Of a stretch of 33,742 nucleotides of DNA, positions 15,269-23,287 are shown piece by piece. How positions within the stretch are numbered: the stretch's first letter is position 1; each line of letters opens with the position of its first letter. The notes under the pieces are model-generated. The model did not search any database. It saw nothing but the letters and a program-made list of their open reading frames with translations, and had not been told where the DNA came from. The DNA comes from Planctomycetota bacterium (GTDB lineage: Bacteria > Planctomycetota > UBA8742 > UBA2392): positions 1 to 33,742 of the forward strand of contig JAIOJA010000052.1 of NCBI GenBank assembly GCA_019912315.1, read 5' to 3'. A program made the translations under genes and the position numbers.

Positions 15269-15580
15269 ATGGAGCCCGGCAGTCGCTGGCTGAACGGCAA
15301 TCTGAGAGACGAGTGCCTGAACGAGGAGTTGTTCAACAGTCGCGGGAAAGCGCGGGTGCTCGTGGACTGGTGGAGAGAGGTGTACAACAAAGAGCGGCCG
15401 CACATGTCACTGGGCTACAGAACACCGGCAGAAGCGGCCGAAACTAACATTACGGTGGACCAAAGGACGGGAAAGGTCACCAAAACGATAAAGCGGCGGC
15501 GAACGCCGCGTTGCGCGAGCTGCAACCCGATGCTCCGGCCGCCGCCGTGGCCGTCTACACACGGCAGCTTGACCAGCTAA
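15269..15580 (+). pseudogene. IS3-family transposase remnant (OrfB C-terminus)
   Basis: Residues 1-60 of this frame match the end of the IS3-family integrase domain: EPGSRWLNGNLRDECLNEELFN, then ARVLVDWWREVYNKERPHMSLGYRTPAEA. In intact transposases the first part reads roughly PGSPWENGYxESFN-xLRDECLN. Here about six residues, including the catalytic glutamate, are deleted, and nothing of the upstream DD region is present in the preceding ~150 nt. It cannot be active. Similarity ends near 15460; the rest of the frame to 15580 is read-through of neighbouring DNA. No element end or target duplication could be identified. It lies between tRNA-Gly and the ABC exporter genes, a typical landing zone for mobile DNA. 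Confidence 0.88.
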
Positions 15581-15801
15581 TGGGCCGACGGAAACGCGGC
15601 AGGCGTGCGCCGGACGAGTCGAATACGCCGATGCCGCTGCTCATGACGTGCCGTCGGCATTTGAATACACTGAGGGACGCCGGGGCTTCGGCGGAAGCGC
15701 GCAAGCAAGCGGACGACTTCCTGCGCCACTACGAGGCCGGCGGTTTCGAGTTGTTCCGCATTGCAAAGTCCCGAACCGTTGAGAGTATTCAAACGACATG
15801 A
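15511..15801 (+). CDS. Small basic protein coupled to the ABC exporter, possibly 5'-truncated
   Basis: The 96-residue frame opens at TTG 15511, but the same frame is open without a start back to a stop at 15445, just where the IS3 similarity ends. The real N-terminus may therefore have been removed by the insertion. The product is helical and charged (RELQPD, AVAVYTRQLDQLMGRRKRGRRAP, then CRRHLNTLRDAGASAEARKQADDFLRHYEAGGFELFRI). No signal peptide or known domain is seen. Its stop overlaps the start of the ABC ATPase gene in ATGA (15798-15801), strong evidence of translational coupling. I infer that it is a component or relic of the exporter operon; function unknown. Confidence 0.6.
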   Translation: MRELQPDAPAAAVAVYTRQLDQLMGRRKRGRRAPDESNTPMPLLMTCRRHLNTLRDAGASAEARKQADDFLRHYEAGGFELFRIAKSRTVESIQTT

Positions 15802-16751
15802 CTGACTTTGCTCTGGAAACCGAGGGACTGTCAAAGGTCTACAAAAGTCTGCGCGGGCGCGTGCGGGCGCTGGAGCCCATCGACATCAAGGTCGAGGCCG
15901 GCAAGGTGTTCGGGCTGCTGGGCAGCAACGGCGCCGGCAAGTCCACTTTCGTCAAAACCATCCTGAACATCTGCAAGCCGACCACGGGGCGCGCGCGCAT
16001 TCTGGGTGTTGACTCGCGCAACCCCGCCGCGCGGGCGCAGGTCGGCTACCTGCCCGAGGGCACACAGTTCCCCCGCTACCTGACCGGCAAACAGGTTTGC
16101 GAGTACTTCGGGCGCCTGCGCGGGCTTTCCGGCGCGCGCCTTAAAGAAGAAGTACAGCGCACTATGTTTCTGGTCGGCATGACCGACTGGGGCGACAAAA
16201 AGGTCACCCAGTACAGCAAGGGCATGAAGCAGCGCGTCGGGCTTGCCCAGGCCATGCTGGGCGAGCCGCGCATGATTATTCTGGATGAGCCGACGGACGG
16301 CGTGGACCCCCAGGGGCGCCACGAAATCCGCGACGTCATCAAGCGCCTGGCCAAAGAGGGCGTGACAATTTTCCTGAACTCGCACCTGCTGATGGAAGTC
16401 GAGGCCGTGTGCGACGAAATCGCGATCATGTTCCAGGGGCGGGTGCTGCGGCGCGGGCCGGTGAAGGACATCACCGAAGAGATGTCCATGCGCGACGGCA
16501 AGATGCACCTGCGCGTGCGCACGGGCGAATTGCCTGCCGAATTACCGCCAGGCTGCGATGACGCCCGGCGCACCGACTACGGGCTGGAGGTCAAGGTGGC
16601 GGATCGCGAGGCGATTCCGGCGCTGATCGACGCCCTGCGCGGTGCTGGTGTCGATATCTATGAGTTGGAGCAGCACCACGCCAGTCTTGAGGAAGCCTTC
16701 CTCGACATCATGAATAAGGGTGAGCACAAAGGCGTAGGAGGCGTGAAATGA
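15798..16751 (+). CDS. ABC transporter ATP-binding protein
   Basis: ATPase subunit of an ABC-2-type exporter, working at the cytoplasmic face of the inner membrane. The 317-residue protein has Walker A GSNGAGKST (42-50), a signature YSKGMKQ (139-145) in place of LSGGQ, as is common in CcmA/NatA-like subunits, Walker B RMIILDEP (158-165), and an H-loop NSH (194-196). A ~100-residue C-terminal domain follows, with a final EEAFLDIM element typical of drug/Na+/lipid-type exporters. Its ATG overlaps the preceding small frame and its stop overlaps the permease start (ATGA at 16748), so the three are coupled. Substrate not deducible. Confidence 0.95.
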   Translation: MTDFALETEGLSKVYKSLRGRVRALEPIDIKVEAGKVFGLLGSNGAGKSTFVKTILNICKPTTGRARILGVDSRNPAARAQVGYLPEGTQFPRYLTGKQVCEYFGRLRGLSGARLKEEVQRTMFLVGMTDWGDKKVTQYSKGMKQRVGLAQAMLGEPRMIILDEPTDGVDPQGRHEIRDVIKRLAKEGVTIFLNSHLLMEVEAVCDEIAIMFQGRVLRRGPVKDITEEMSMRDGKMHLRVRTGELPAELPPGCDDARRTDYGLEVKVADREAIPALIDALRGAGVDIYELEQHHASLEEAFLDIMNKGEHKGVGGVK

Positions 16752-17881
16752 ACGCCTTCCTCGCCATCATCCACGACACCTGGCGCCAGAGCAAACACCA
16801 GTGGGTATTGATCGTGCTGATCGGCCTGCAGGTCATGCTTGCGATCTTCGCGGTGGCGGCGCCCGAGAAACGCACCGCGCCCGACGGCAGCGAGTTCTTC
16901 ACCACACGCTGGGCCCGCGACACCGACCAGAAGGGCATGGAGATCGGCTGGGAGGGGCTGTACGCCGACGCCCTGCGCGATGAGCAGAACTTCAACGACA
17001 CCATGAAGGGGCGCAGCAAGGAGGTAAACGCGCTCATCGACCAGCGCGAAGAGGTCAGCTATCGCATCGCCACGCTCATCGCCGAGGACCCCAACCACCC
17101 GGATCTCGATGCCCTGCGCGACCAGAACCGCGCACTCGAACAGGCCATTGACCGCTTCCAGCGCGACAGCATGGCCATGCAGCACCGCATGAGACTCGAC
17201 ATCGAACGCATCACCGCCGAGCGCACGGCCGACATGCCGCGCATGGCCAAGGGTGTGGAGTTCTGGCTGTCGGGCATTGCCTATGCCATTTTCATTCTGT
17301 CCATGATCGGGTTTATCGCCGCCTGCTCGATCTACATCCCGAACATGCTTGAGCAGGGCAGCATTGACCTTGTGCTAAGCAAGCCGATCCGCCGCTGGCA
17401 GATCTACTTCGGCAAGTATGTCGGCGGGCTGTTGCTGTACTCGGCGGCGCTGACGGTGCTGTACGTCGTGGTGTTTGTCGGCGTCGGTATCGTCAGCGGC
17501 GTGTGGCACTGGCCGTTCTTCGGTGCGTTGCCCATGACGATTTTCAGCCTCGCGCTGCTGTATTCGATCGTGGCATGGGTCGGGCTGTGGACGCGCAGCA
17601 CAGCGCTTGCGATGGTCATCGGCTACGTTTATTACCTGGTCGTGGACACCGCCGTCGGGCACATGGAAGACCTGCCCTTCATTGAGGATTTCCCGGCCAT
17701 CGACCAGCTTTCGAAGGTATTGAAATTCTCGTTCCCCAGTTTTGTGTGGCTGCGCGAGTCGGCCGAGGCGTCGGTGCTGTCGGTGTACGTGTTTCCCTGG
17801 CAGCATCTGGCGGTGGGCGCGCTGTGGTTGTTCATCTGTCTGGGCACCTCGTACAACCGCTTCCGGATAAACGACTACTAG
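16748..17881 (+). CDS. ABC-2 type transporter permease
   Basis: Inner-membrane partner of the preceding ATPase. The 377-residue product has one N-terminal membrane helix (about 18-38). A large extracytoplasmic segment of roughly 130 residues follows, rich in charged heptads (ALIDQREEVSYRI, LRDQNRALEQAIDRFQRD), which suggests a coiled coil. About five further helices follow from ~residue 178 onward (FWLSGIAYAIFILSMIGFIAA, GGLLLYSAALTVLYVVVFVGVGIV and others). The motif GSIDLVLSKPIRRWQIYFGKY, just after the second helix, is the usual ABC-2 coupling region. This layout (TM1, long periplasmic loop, TM2-6) matches the ABC2_membrane families. Start overlap 16748-16751 indicates translational coupling. 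Confidence 0.92.
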   Translation: MNAFLAIIHDTWRQSKHQWVLIVLIGLQVMLAIFAVAAPEKRTAPDGSEFFTTRWARDTDQKGMEIGWEGLYADALRDEQNFNDTMKGRSKEVNALIDQREEVSYRIATLIAEDPNHPDLDALRDQNRALEQAIDRFQRDSMAMQHRMRLDIERITAERTADMPRMAKGVEFWLSGIAYAIFILSMIGFIAACSIYIPNMLEQGSIDLVLSKPIRRWQIYFGKYVGGLLLYSAALTVLYVVVFVGVGIVSGVWHWPFFGALPMTIFSLALLYSIVAWVGLWTRSTALAMVIGYVYYLVVDTAVGHMEDLPFIEDFPAIDQLSKVLKFSFPSFVWLRESAEASVLSVYVFPWQHLAVGALWLFICLGTSYNRFRINDY

Positions 17882-17883
17882 AG

Positions 17884-17903
17884 CCCCAGCCGAAAGGCTG
17901 GGG
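17884..17903 (+). terminator. GNRA hairpin after the permease gene
   Basis: Perfect 8-bp stem CCCCAGCC (17884-17891) / GGCTGGGG (17896-17903) capped by a GAAA tetraloop, 2 nt after the stop. No T-run, so it may act as a 3'-end stabiliser as much as a terminator. Confidence 0.5.
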
Positions 17904-17989
17904 GCGCCGCGAAGTGGCGAAGCGGTGTGTCGTGGACGTTGCCGGCGCGGTTCGCGAAGCGAAGGCTGGGGACGCCGCGAATCGGCGAG
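17894..17989. repeat. Two imperfect copies of a ~28-bp GC-rich motif
   Basis: AAGGCTGGGG followed by (G/A)CGCCGCGAA and a GGCGA occurs at 17894-17921 and again at 17962-17988, 68 nt apart, with a few mismatches. Only two copies, between convergent genes; meaning unknown. Confidence 0.6.
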
Positions 17990-18003
17990 TCAGTGCCCGG
18001 TCC

Positions 18004-18516
18004 CTATTCGCCCAGAATGCGGCGCTCGAATTCATCAAAGTCGCCGATCTCGTCCAGCATTTCCTGCTCAAGCTTGCCGACCATACCCCGGATCGGCTTC
18101 TCCGCGCCGCCAGCCGGGGCGTCTCTGCGCGCGCCGCCCAGGCGGGCCGCCATATCCTGGCTTGAGATCACCTTCGCGCCCGCCAGCTTGCAGGCCTGAA
18201 CGACCTCAATGTCGCTGCTGATGACCCGCAGCTTGCCCGGCTCGCGACTGTTCTCGACGAACTCGCGCACGGCCCGGTCAGCAGCGCCAACGCCGGGCCC
18301 GCAGAAGGTGACCCTGACGCGCGGGAACGCCAGGTCGCCCGGTGACAGCTCGCCGTGGGTACCGTCAAAGAACATGCGCACGACCTGTGTTTCCACGCGG
18401 GCCAGCCCGGACAGCAGCTCGCACATGCGGGCACGGGCGCGACCGAAATCAGACGGGAGCCCGTCGGGGCGCTTCTTCAGCGCGTGCAGCAGGTTGTAGC
18501 CATCCACCACATACAT
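18004..18516 (-). CDS. NYN-domain RNA-binding/nuclease protein, YacP-like
   Basis: The 170-residue product begins MYVVDGYNLLHAL, whose Asp5 in DGYN is the first metal-binding acid of NYN (PIN-like) ribonucleases. Further family features follow: an FDGTHG segment, GAADRAVREFVE (second acidic site) and VISSDIEVVQACKLAGAKVISSQDMA (third site and strand). This matches the YacP/Rae1 group; Rae1 in Bacillus is a ribosome-associated endonuclease. The C-terminus adds a ~45-residue charged extension ending in FDEFERRILGE. Divergent from the MORN-repeat gene with 99 nt between starts. Cytoplasmic. RNA target unknown. Confidence 0.85.
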   Translation of the reverse strand: MYVVDGYNLLHALKKRPDGLPSDFGRARARMCELLSGLARVETQVVRMFFDGTHGELSPGDLAFPRVRVTFCGPGVGAADRAVREFVENSREPGKLRVISSDIEVVQACKLAGAKVISSQDMAARLGGARRDAPAGGAEKPIRGMVGKLEQEMLDEIGDFDEFERRILGE

Positions 18517-18615
18517 GGCCCCAGTCTAGCGTACCCGCGCCTCTTGCCAATTCCGGTCCACATTTGTGCCCGGCGCGCTATCATGCACGGGCGCCCCACA
18601 ACTGAAGGAACAGCC

Positions 18616-20136
18616 ATGATCACCCGCGTAGTCCTGATCGCGCTGCTGGTGCTGTGCGCGGCACCGGCGTTCGCCAGGCCCAAACCCAAGATCAAGCTAG
18701 AGTGGCGCGAAACCACCTACGAATCCGGCAAGCTCCAGGAAAAATACACGGTTTCGGTCGTCGAAGGCGGCGGGGAAACCCTTTGGGGCGAATACACCGA
18801 ATACTGGGAAAACGGCCAGAAGAAGCGCGCCGGCAAGCACGAGGACGGCAAACGCATCGAACGCTGGGAGTGGTGGCACGCCAACGGCGAGCGCATGCAA
18901 TCCGGCTTCTACGATGTCGGCGTACAGTGGAACGACTGGACCACCTGGCACGAGAACGGCAAGAAGGCCAGCGACGGCAAGTACGCGGACGGCAAGCGCC
19001 ACGACAAATGGGTCTGGTACTGGCCGTCCGGCAAGAAGAAGGAAGAGACCTACTTCGAGATGGGCGCCAAACACGGGCGCAACGTCCGCTGGCACGAGAA
19101 CGGAAACCGCAGCGCCCAGGGCGAGTGGGACAACGACAAGCTCGACGGCAGATGGGATTGGTGGCACGACAACGGCAAGCCGCGCACCTCCGGCAAGTAC
19201 GAGAACGGCGAAAAAGCCGGCAAGTGGGAAAGCTGGTACGCCGACGGAATCAAATCCGAGCAGCACGAATACAAAGGGCCTGAACGCACGGGCGCGTGGA
19301 AAACCTGGTGGGACAACGGCAACATCAAGTCCGAGGGCGAAGCCTTCAACGACCTGCGCCACGGACGCTGGATTTTCCACCACATCGTCGGCATCAAGGA
19401 AGCCGAAGGGGACTACGACAACGGCAAGCGCACCGGCGCCTGGACGTTCTGGCACGACAACACCGCAAAACGCGCCGCCGGCGAGTACGCCGAGGGGATG
19501 CAGACCGGCGGCTGGACCTTCTGGCACGACAACGGCAAGAAGTTCACGCAGGGCAGCATGGTCCAGGGCGAACGCACCGGCAACTGGGTCACATGGCACG
19601 ACAACGGCGAGAAAGCCGTCGAAGCCGCATTCGACGGCGATATGCTGGTCGGGGGCTGGGTTCGTTACTGGCCCAACGGCCAGAAGGCCGCCGAGGGCGC
19701 ATACCAGGGCGGCGTCGAACACGGCGACTGGACATGGTTCCACGACAACGGACAGATCGCCGAAAAGGGCCGGTTCGATCAGGGCGGTAAGGCCGGCCCC
19801 TGGTCAAGCTGGCACCGCAACGGATCACTCGCCGGGCACGGCAGCTATGAGGGCTACCTGCGTCACGGGCTGTGGGAGTACTGGCACGACGACGGCAGTC
19901 GCAGGCTGAGCGCCAATTACAAGGGGGGCAAGAAGGACGGCACCTGGACCTGGTATTACAAGGGGGGCAAACTCCGCGCCCAGGGCACGTTCAAGGACGA
20001 CTGGCTGCACGGCTGGTACCGCGAGCACGACGCGAACGGGCAGGTGCTGTTTGAGAAGTTTTACCAGGAGGGCTACGAGTCCGACCCGCCCAAAGAAGAG
20101 CAAGAAGAAGACAAGGACGAAGAAGACGCGGGGTAA
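18616..20136 (+). CDS. Secreted MORN/YwqK-type repeat protein, 18 repeats
   Basis: ATG 18616 follows AAGGA at the right distance. The first ~20 residues (MITRVVLIALLVLCAAPAFA) form a signal peptide, so the 506-residue protein is exported. Nearly all of the mature part is a tandem array of about 18 units of ~23-25 residues with a W-x-x-W-H-x-N-G core (examples: WTTWHENG, WDWWHDNG, WTFWHDNG, WVTWHDNG), each followed by a G-x-Y/W-x-x-G strand. This is the YwqK/MORN_2 variant repeat, expected to form a long ribbon of beta hairpins. Units 9 (WIFHHIVG) and 4 (WVWYWPSG) deviate most. The C-terminus is a highly acidic E/D/K-rich tail. In YwqK such arrays occur in antitoxin-like or surface proteins; the role here is unknown. 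No partner toxin is seen nearby. Confidence 0.88.
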   Translation: MITRVVLIALLVLCAAPAFARPKPKIKLEWRETTYESGKLQEKYTVSVVEGGGETLWGEYTEYWENGQKKRAGKHEDGKRIERWEWWHANGERMQSGFYDVGVQWNDWTTWHENGKKASDGKYADGKRHDKWVWYWPSGKKKEETYFEMGAKHGRNVRWHENGNRSAQGEWDNDKLDGRWDWWHDNGKPRTSGKYENGEKAGKWESWYADGIKSEQHEYKGPERTGAWKTWWDNGNIKSEGEAFNDLRHGRWIFHHIVGIKEAEGDYDNGKRTGAWTFWHDNTAKRAAGEYAEGMQTGGWTFWHDNGKKFTQGSMVQGERTGNWVTWHDNGEKAVEAAFDGDMLVGGWVRYWPNGQKAAEGAYQGGVEHGDWTWFHDNGQIAEKGRFDQGGKAGPWSSWHRNGSLAGHGSYEGYLRHGLWEYWHDDGSRRLSANYKGGKKDGTWTWYYKGGKLRAQGTFKDDWLHGWYREHDANGQVLFEKFYQEGYESDPPKEEQEEDKDEEDAG

Positions 20137-20175
20137 TCCGGCGCGCCCGCCGGGTTGACAACGGTCCCAATACAA

Positions 20176-20203
20176 CACCGCCCCCTGTCGCCAGGGGGCG
20201 GTG
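20176..20203. terminator. Bidirectional terminator between the MORN gene and trx
   Basis: Perfect 12-bp stem CACCGCCCCCTG (20176-20187) / CAGGGGGCGGTG (20192-20203) with a TCGC loop, followed by CTTTC on plus and TTGTATT on minus. It lies between two convergent stops. Confidence 0.8.
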
Positions 20204-20221
20204 CTTTCATTCGCGGCGGAA

Positions 20222-20545
20222 CTATCCCGCCATCTTGCTGAGCTTGTCGCGCAAAGCCGCTTCGGCCAGCAGACCCACGTGCTGGTCCACCACTTCGCCG
20301 TTCTTGAAGAACACCAGCGTCGGCACTCCCATCACGCCGAACGCGCCGGCGATGTCCGGGTTTTTGTCAATGTCGCACTTGCCGATTTTCACCTTGCCCG
20401 AAAACTCCGTGGCAAGCTTGTCAACGATCGGGCCAAGCACCTGGCATGGGCCGCACCATGTGGCGGTGAAGTCGACCATCGAAACGCCCTGCTTGAAGTC
20501 GTCGAGATTGGTGCCGCTGACTTCCAATGTGTCCGGTCCAGCCAT
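20222..20545 (-). CDS. trxA: Thioredoxin
   Basis: Small cytoplasmic dithiol oxidoreductase of 107 residues. I took ATG 20545 (MAGPDTLEVSG), with GGAGA upstream, rather than the open frame to 20587. The active site is W30-C31-G-P-C34, the cis-proline loop VMGVPTLVFFKNGE follows, and the C-terminal helix LRDKLSKM closes the fold. No signal peptide or membrane segment, so it acts in the cytoplasm. It converges with the MORN gene and diverges from the amidohydrolase. Which of possibly several genomic thioredoxins this is cannot be said. Confidence 0.95.
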   Translation of the reverse strand: MAGPDTLEVSGTNLDDFKQGVSMVDFTATWCGPCQVLGPIVDKLATEFSGKVKIGKCDIDKNPDIAGAFGVMGVPTLVFFKNGEVVDQHVGLLAEAALRDKLSKMAG

Positions 20546-20682
20546 GTCTGATCTCCGTTGTCGCCCCGCGGGCGTATTGCAGCGCACAGAGCGCGTATCC
20601 GTTCAATGAACATCCGGGTGCCCGGCATTATTCCGCGCGCGGGCAAACCCGCAAGGTGCATTTTGTAACCGTCACGTCCGGT

Positions 20683-20700
20683 GCCGCCTGCACAGGCGGC
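20683..20700. promoter_or_regulatory. Dyad between trx and the amidohydrolase
   Basis: Perfect 8-bp arms GCCGCCTG (20683-20690) / CAGGCGGC (20693-20700) around CA, 28 nt upstream of the amidohydrolase start in a divergent intergenic region. It could be an operator or a 5'-UTR hairpin. Confidence 0.35.
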
Positions 20701-20728
20701 TTCAAATTCGCTACAGTGCGCCTGACCC

Positions 20729-21997
20729 ATGCACACCGAGCCCGTCAAACGTCGCGTCCTGCAAGGCCAGTGTGTTTGGCCGATCAGCCCCAACCAGGCA
20801 CGGGTTGAGGGCAACTCGATTGTCTACACCAGCTACGACGACCCGTTTCATCGACCGGAATCCGGCTACCTGGGGCTGCCGCACGTTGAATATGAGCCCA
20901 TCCCGCTTGACGGCATCATCACCCCGGCCTTCTGTGACTGGCACTTTCACTGGGTCCAGCACCGCATCGCCGGCGTGAAGGACAAATCCCTGCTGGGCTG
21001 GCTGGCCGAAGACGTCTGGCCGGAAGAAGCGCGATTTTCCGACCAGAACTTCGCCGACGTCGCCGCCGAAGGTTTCGTGCGCAAGCAACTCGCCGCGGGC
21101 ACACTCGCCGGCGCCTGCTGGGCCAGCCCCCACAAGCAAAGCGTGCGCGCGGCCAAGAACGCCGGCATTCGCTACTCGCTGATCGGCCCGACAATCATGA
21201 CCGCCGGCAACCCGCCGGGGCTGGTACGGCCGTTATCCGATGTACTTGATGAACTCAAAGAGCTGCAGATCGAGTTCGAGGAATCGCTCGCCGTCACGCC
21301 GCGCTTCGCGCTGTCCTGCGACATGAAGACCCTCAAAGAGTTGCGCGAGTTCGCCTTCGACTACACGTTATGGGTACAGACACACCTCGCTGAAAACGAA
21401 GACGAATGCGCGGCCGTGGCGAAACTGTTCCCCGACGCGAAGTCGTACCTGGATGTCTACGACCAGGCCGGGCTGCTGACACCGCGCACCCTGCTCGCCC
21501 ACTGTGTCTGGCTCAGCGACTTCGACTGGCGGACGATCAAACAGCGCGGCAGCATCGTGGTGCACTGCCCCACCAGCAACGAGGCCCTGGGCAGCGGGCG
21601 CATGAAACTGGAAAAGGTGCGCGCCATGGATATCCCCTGGGTGCTGGGCAGCGACATCGGCGCCGGCCCGGAGCTCTGCATGCTGGACGCGATCGAAACC
21701 GTCACGCGGATTCATGACTGGAGCGCGCCGATCAGCACGATCGAAGCGTTTTTCCGGGCGACGGTCAGTCTCGAAATGCTCGAAAGCTACGCGAGCCGCA
21801 AGAGCCGCGTGACCCGCATTCTCGGCTCGTCGCGAGCAGGCTTCGTCGAGTTTCACAGGCCCGAATCCATCGATCGCAGCGACCGCGACCCGGAAAGAAT
21901 CCTGTCGGCGATTGTCGACCACTACCGCAAGCACCCCAAAAAAACCATCGCCGCGGTCTACGACCAGAATTTCAACCTACTCTTCGAGAACCGATAG
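20729..21997 (+). CDS. Guanine-deaminase-like amidohydrolase
   Basis: Metal-dependent hydrolase of the ATZ/TRZ group; closest signatures are those of guanine deaminase (guanine to xanthine, purine salvage). The 422-residue product has CDWHFHW with H72/H74 (first metal site), QTHLAENEDE with H219 and E222, HCVWLS with H258, HCPTSNEALGSG with H279 and LGSDIGAG with D309. The order and spacing match guanine deaminases, including the SNxxLGSG substrate loop. Differences from textbook members: PAFCDWHFH instead of PGFxDxHxH. Substrate is therefore probable, not certain; other aminohydrolases share this pattern. Single-gene transcription unit, closed by a 12-bp hairpin right after the stop. Confidence 0.85.
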   Translation: MHTEPVKRRVLQGQCVWPISPNQARVEGNSIVYTSYDDPFHRPESGYLGLPHVEYEPIPLDGIITPAFCDWHFHWVQHRIAGVKDKSLLGWLAEDVWPEEARFSDQNFADVAAEGFVRKQLAAGTLAGACWASPHKQSVRAAKNAGIRYSLIGPTIMTAGNPPGLVRPLSDVLDELKELQIEFEESLAVTPRFALSCDMKTLKELREFAFDYTLWVQTHLAENEDECAAVAKLFPDAKSYLDVYDQAGLLTPRTLLAHCVWLSDFDWRTIKQRGSIVVHCPTSNEALGSGRMKLEKVRAMDIPWVLGSDIGAGPELCMLDAIETVTRIHDWSAPISTIEAFFRATVSLEMLESYASRKSRVTRILGSSRAGFVEFHRPESIDRSDRDPERILSAIVDHYRKHPKKTIAAVYDQNFNLLFENR

Positions 21998-22028
21998 AAC
22001 GAGCCCGGCGTTGCCGGGCTCGTTTGAG
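21998..22028 (+). terminator. Terminator after the amidohydrolase
   Basis: 12-bp perfect stem AACGAGCCCGGC (21998-22009) / GCCGGGCTCGTT (22013-22024) with a 3-nt loop, starting at the first base after the stop. Convergent with the coiled-coil gene, so it may act on both strands. Confidence 0.75.
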
Positions 22029-22054
22029 TTCTGATTCCACAATCCTGAATCCGT

Positions 22055-23215
22055 CTAGCCTTTGCCCTTGAGCTTCCGGAGAGCATCCAGCGCGCCCTTG
22101 GCTTTCTTGCCGCCCTGTTTGTCCACCGTCTTCTTGGCATCCAGGCCGCCGATGTTGGACTCGATGTCGTCCATCCCCTTAAACGCCGCACCGAGCATAA
22201 CGCCCGAGGCCGCCACGGAATCGTCCATCGAAACTTCTTCTTTGCCGATGCCCGCCGCCGCCAGGCGCCTGCTGAGCGACCCCTCAAGCTTGTTGATGAC
22301 TTCCGACATGTCGATGTTTGCACCACCCCCGCCGCCGCCGCCCTTTTCCAGCAGCTCCTGCATCTGGGCCATCTGGGCCTGCAAGGCTTCGGTGTTGGCG
22401 GCACCCGCGGCGACTGTCTTTTCAGCCAGGTCGTCGCGCAGGGCGTGAATTTCTGTCTTCAGTGCTTCGGTGTTCGCGTTCTTGATGGCGCCGGTCAGGT
22501 CGTCAAAGCGCTTGGCGAGGTCTTCTTTCAACTCGCCCAGGACCTTGATGATCGTGTCGGACGTCGCGCCGTTGCGCTTCTTGTCTTGCTCCTCGAGCAG
22601 CGTGGTCACCTTGTCGACCACGTTTTCAAGGGCTTTCTTCGTCTTGTCTTCGCTGACTGCAGCCTGCGCTTCAGCGTTGCCGGAGGTCGCGAGGGTCGCC
22701 TTCAGGTCGTTGAAGTGATCCTCAAGCAGCTCCTGCTGCTGCTCCATCATGGCCTGACGCGTCATTTCCGCGCCCTGGCTTTTGCTGGCCTGGCTGACCA
22801 TGAACGCCTTAAGCTCGGCGATCTCGTCCGTCACGCCCTGCATCTGCATGGAAGATGCGGCTGAGGCCGACTCGCTGTTCGCCTTGGTCAGCTGCTCGCG
22901 CATAGCGGCGAGCTCTTCCTGCATCTTGTCGCCTTGCTCTTTTTCCTTCTTCTGCTCAGCGAACAGGCGTTTGAACTCAGACATCGAGTCCATGACGATC
23001 TTGGCCTTGTCGTCCTTGATCGTTTCGATATCGGCGTCTTCCATCTTGCCGATAATGTTCGTCACCGCCTGAGAGATCAGTTCATTGATCTTCTTGGCGT
23101 TGATGACGTTGACTTTTTTCATGCCGCGTTCTTTGAACGCGTCAATGTCAACCTGGCGCGTCTGGGCGCGGATCAGGTTCGCGTAGTCAACACTGCTGTT
23201 TTCGGTTTCCGCCAT
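22055..23215 (-). CDS. Long coiled-coil protein with poly-Gly hinge, unknown family
   Basis: From ATG 23215 (MAETENSSVDYANLIRAQ), with AGGTG upstream, the product is 386 aa. It lacks a signal peptide and membrane helices, so it is cytoplasmic. Residues ~55-290 are rich in A, E, K, L and Q with heptad character (EFKRLFAEQKKEKEQGDKMQ, ELAAMREQLTKA, LGELKEDLAKRFDDLTGAI), indicating long alpha-helical coiled coils. Seven consecutive glycines near residue 290 make a flexible hinge, followed by a shorter helical part (SEVINKLEGSLSRRLAAAGIGKEEVSM) and a lysine-rich tail. The N-terminal NVINAKKINELISQAVTNIIGKM may be the only compact region. The family is not recognised. A structural or scaffold role is inference. 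Divergent from the secreted unknown at 23446. Confidence 0.75.
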   Translation of the reverse strand: MAETENSSVDYANLIRAQTRQVDIDAFKERGMKKVNVINAKKINELISQAVTNIIGKMEDADIETIKDDKAKIVMDSMSEFKRLFAEQKKEKEQGDKMQEELAAMREQLTKANSESASAASSMQMQGVTDEIAELKAFMVSQASKSQGAEMTRQAMMEQQQELLEDHFNDLKATLATSGNAEAQAAVSEDKTKKALENVVDKVTTLLEEQDKKRNGATSDTIIKVLGELKEDLAKRFDDLTGAIKNANTEALKTEIHALRDDLAEKTVAAGAANTEALQAQMAQMQELLEKGGGGGGGANIDMSEVINKLEGSLSRRLAAAGIGKEEVSMDDSVAASGVMLGAAFKGMDDIESNIGGLDAKKTVDKQGGKKAKGALDALRKLKGKG

Positions 23216-23287
23216 GGACACCTGCCATCAATGCAGACCTTACCGGGCGGACCCAGTTCAATCGCAATGGACAACTCCGGAGGCTTT

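Noticed and set aside
18544..18584. TTGCCA and TATCAT upstream of the MORN gene as a promoter
   Set aside because: The spacer is 29 nt, far too long; only the -10-like element might be used.
18697..19909. Long frames on both strands over the MORN gene (for example minus 18697-19743)
   Set aside because: They mirror the repetitive GC-rich codons of the repeat array; their products are low-complexity and have no start signals.
18616..20100. CRISPR-like or tandem DNA repeat array
   Set aside because: The periodicity is at protein level; units differ in DNA sequence and there are no constant repeats with unique spacers.
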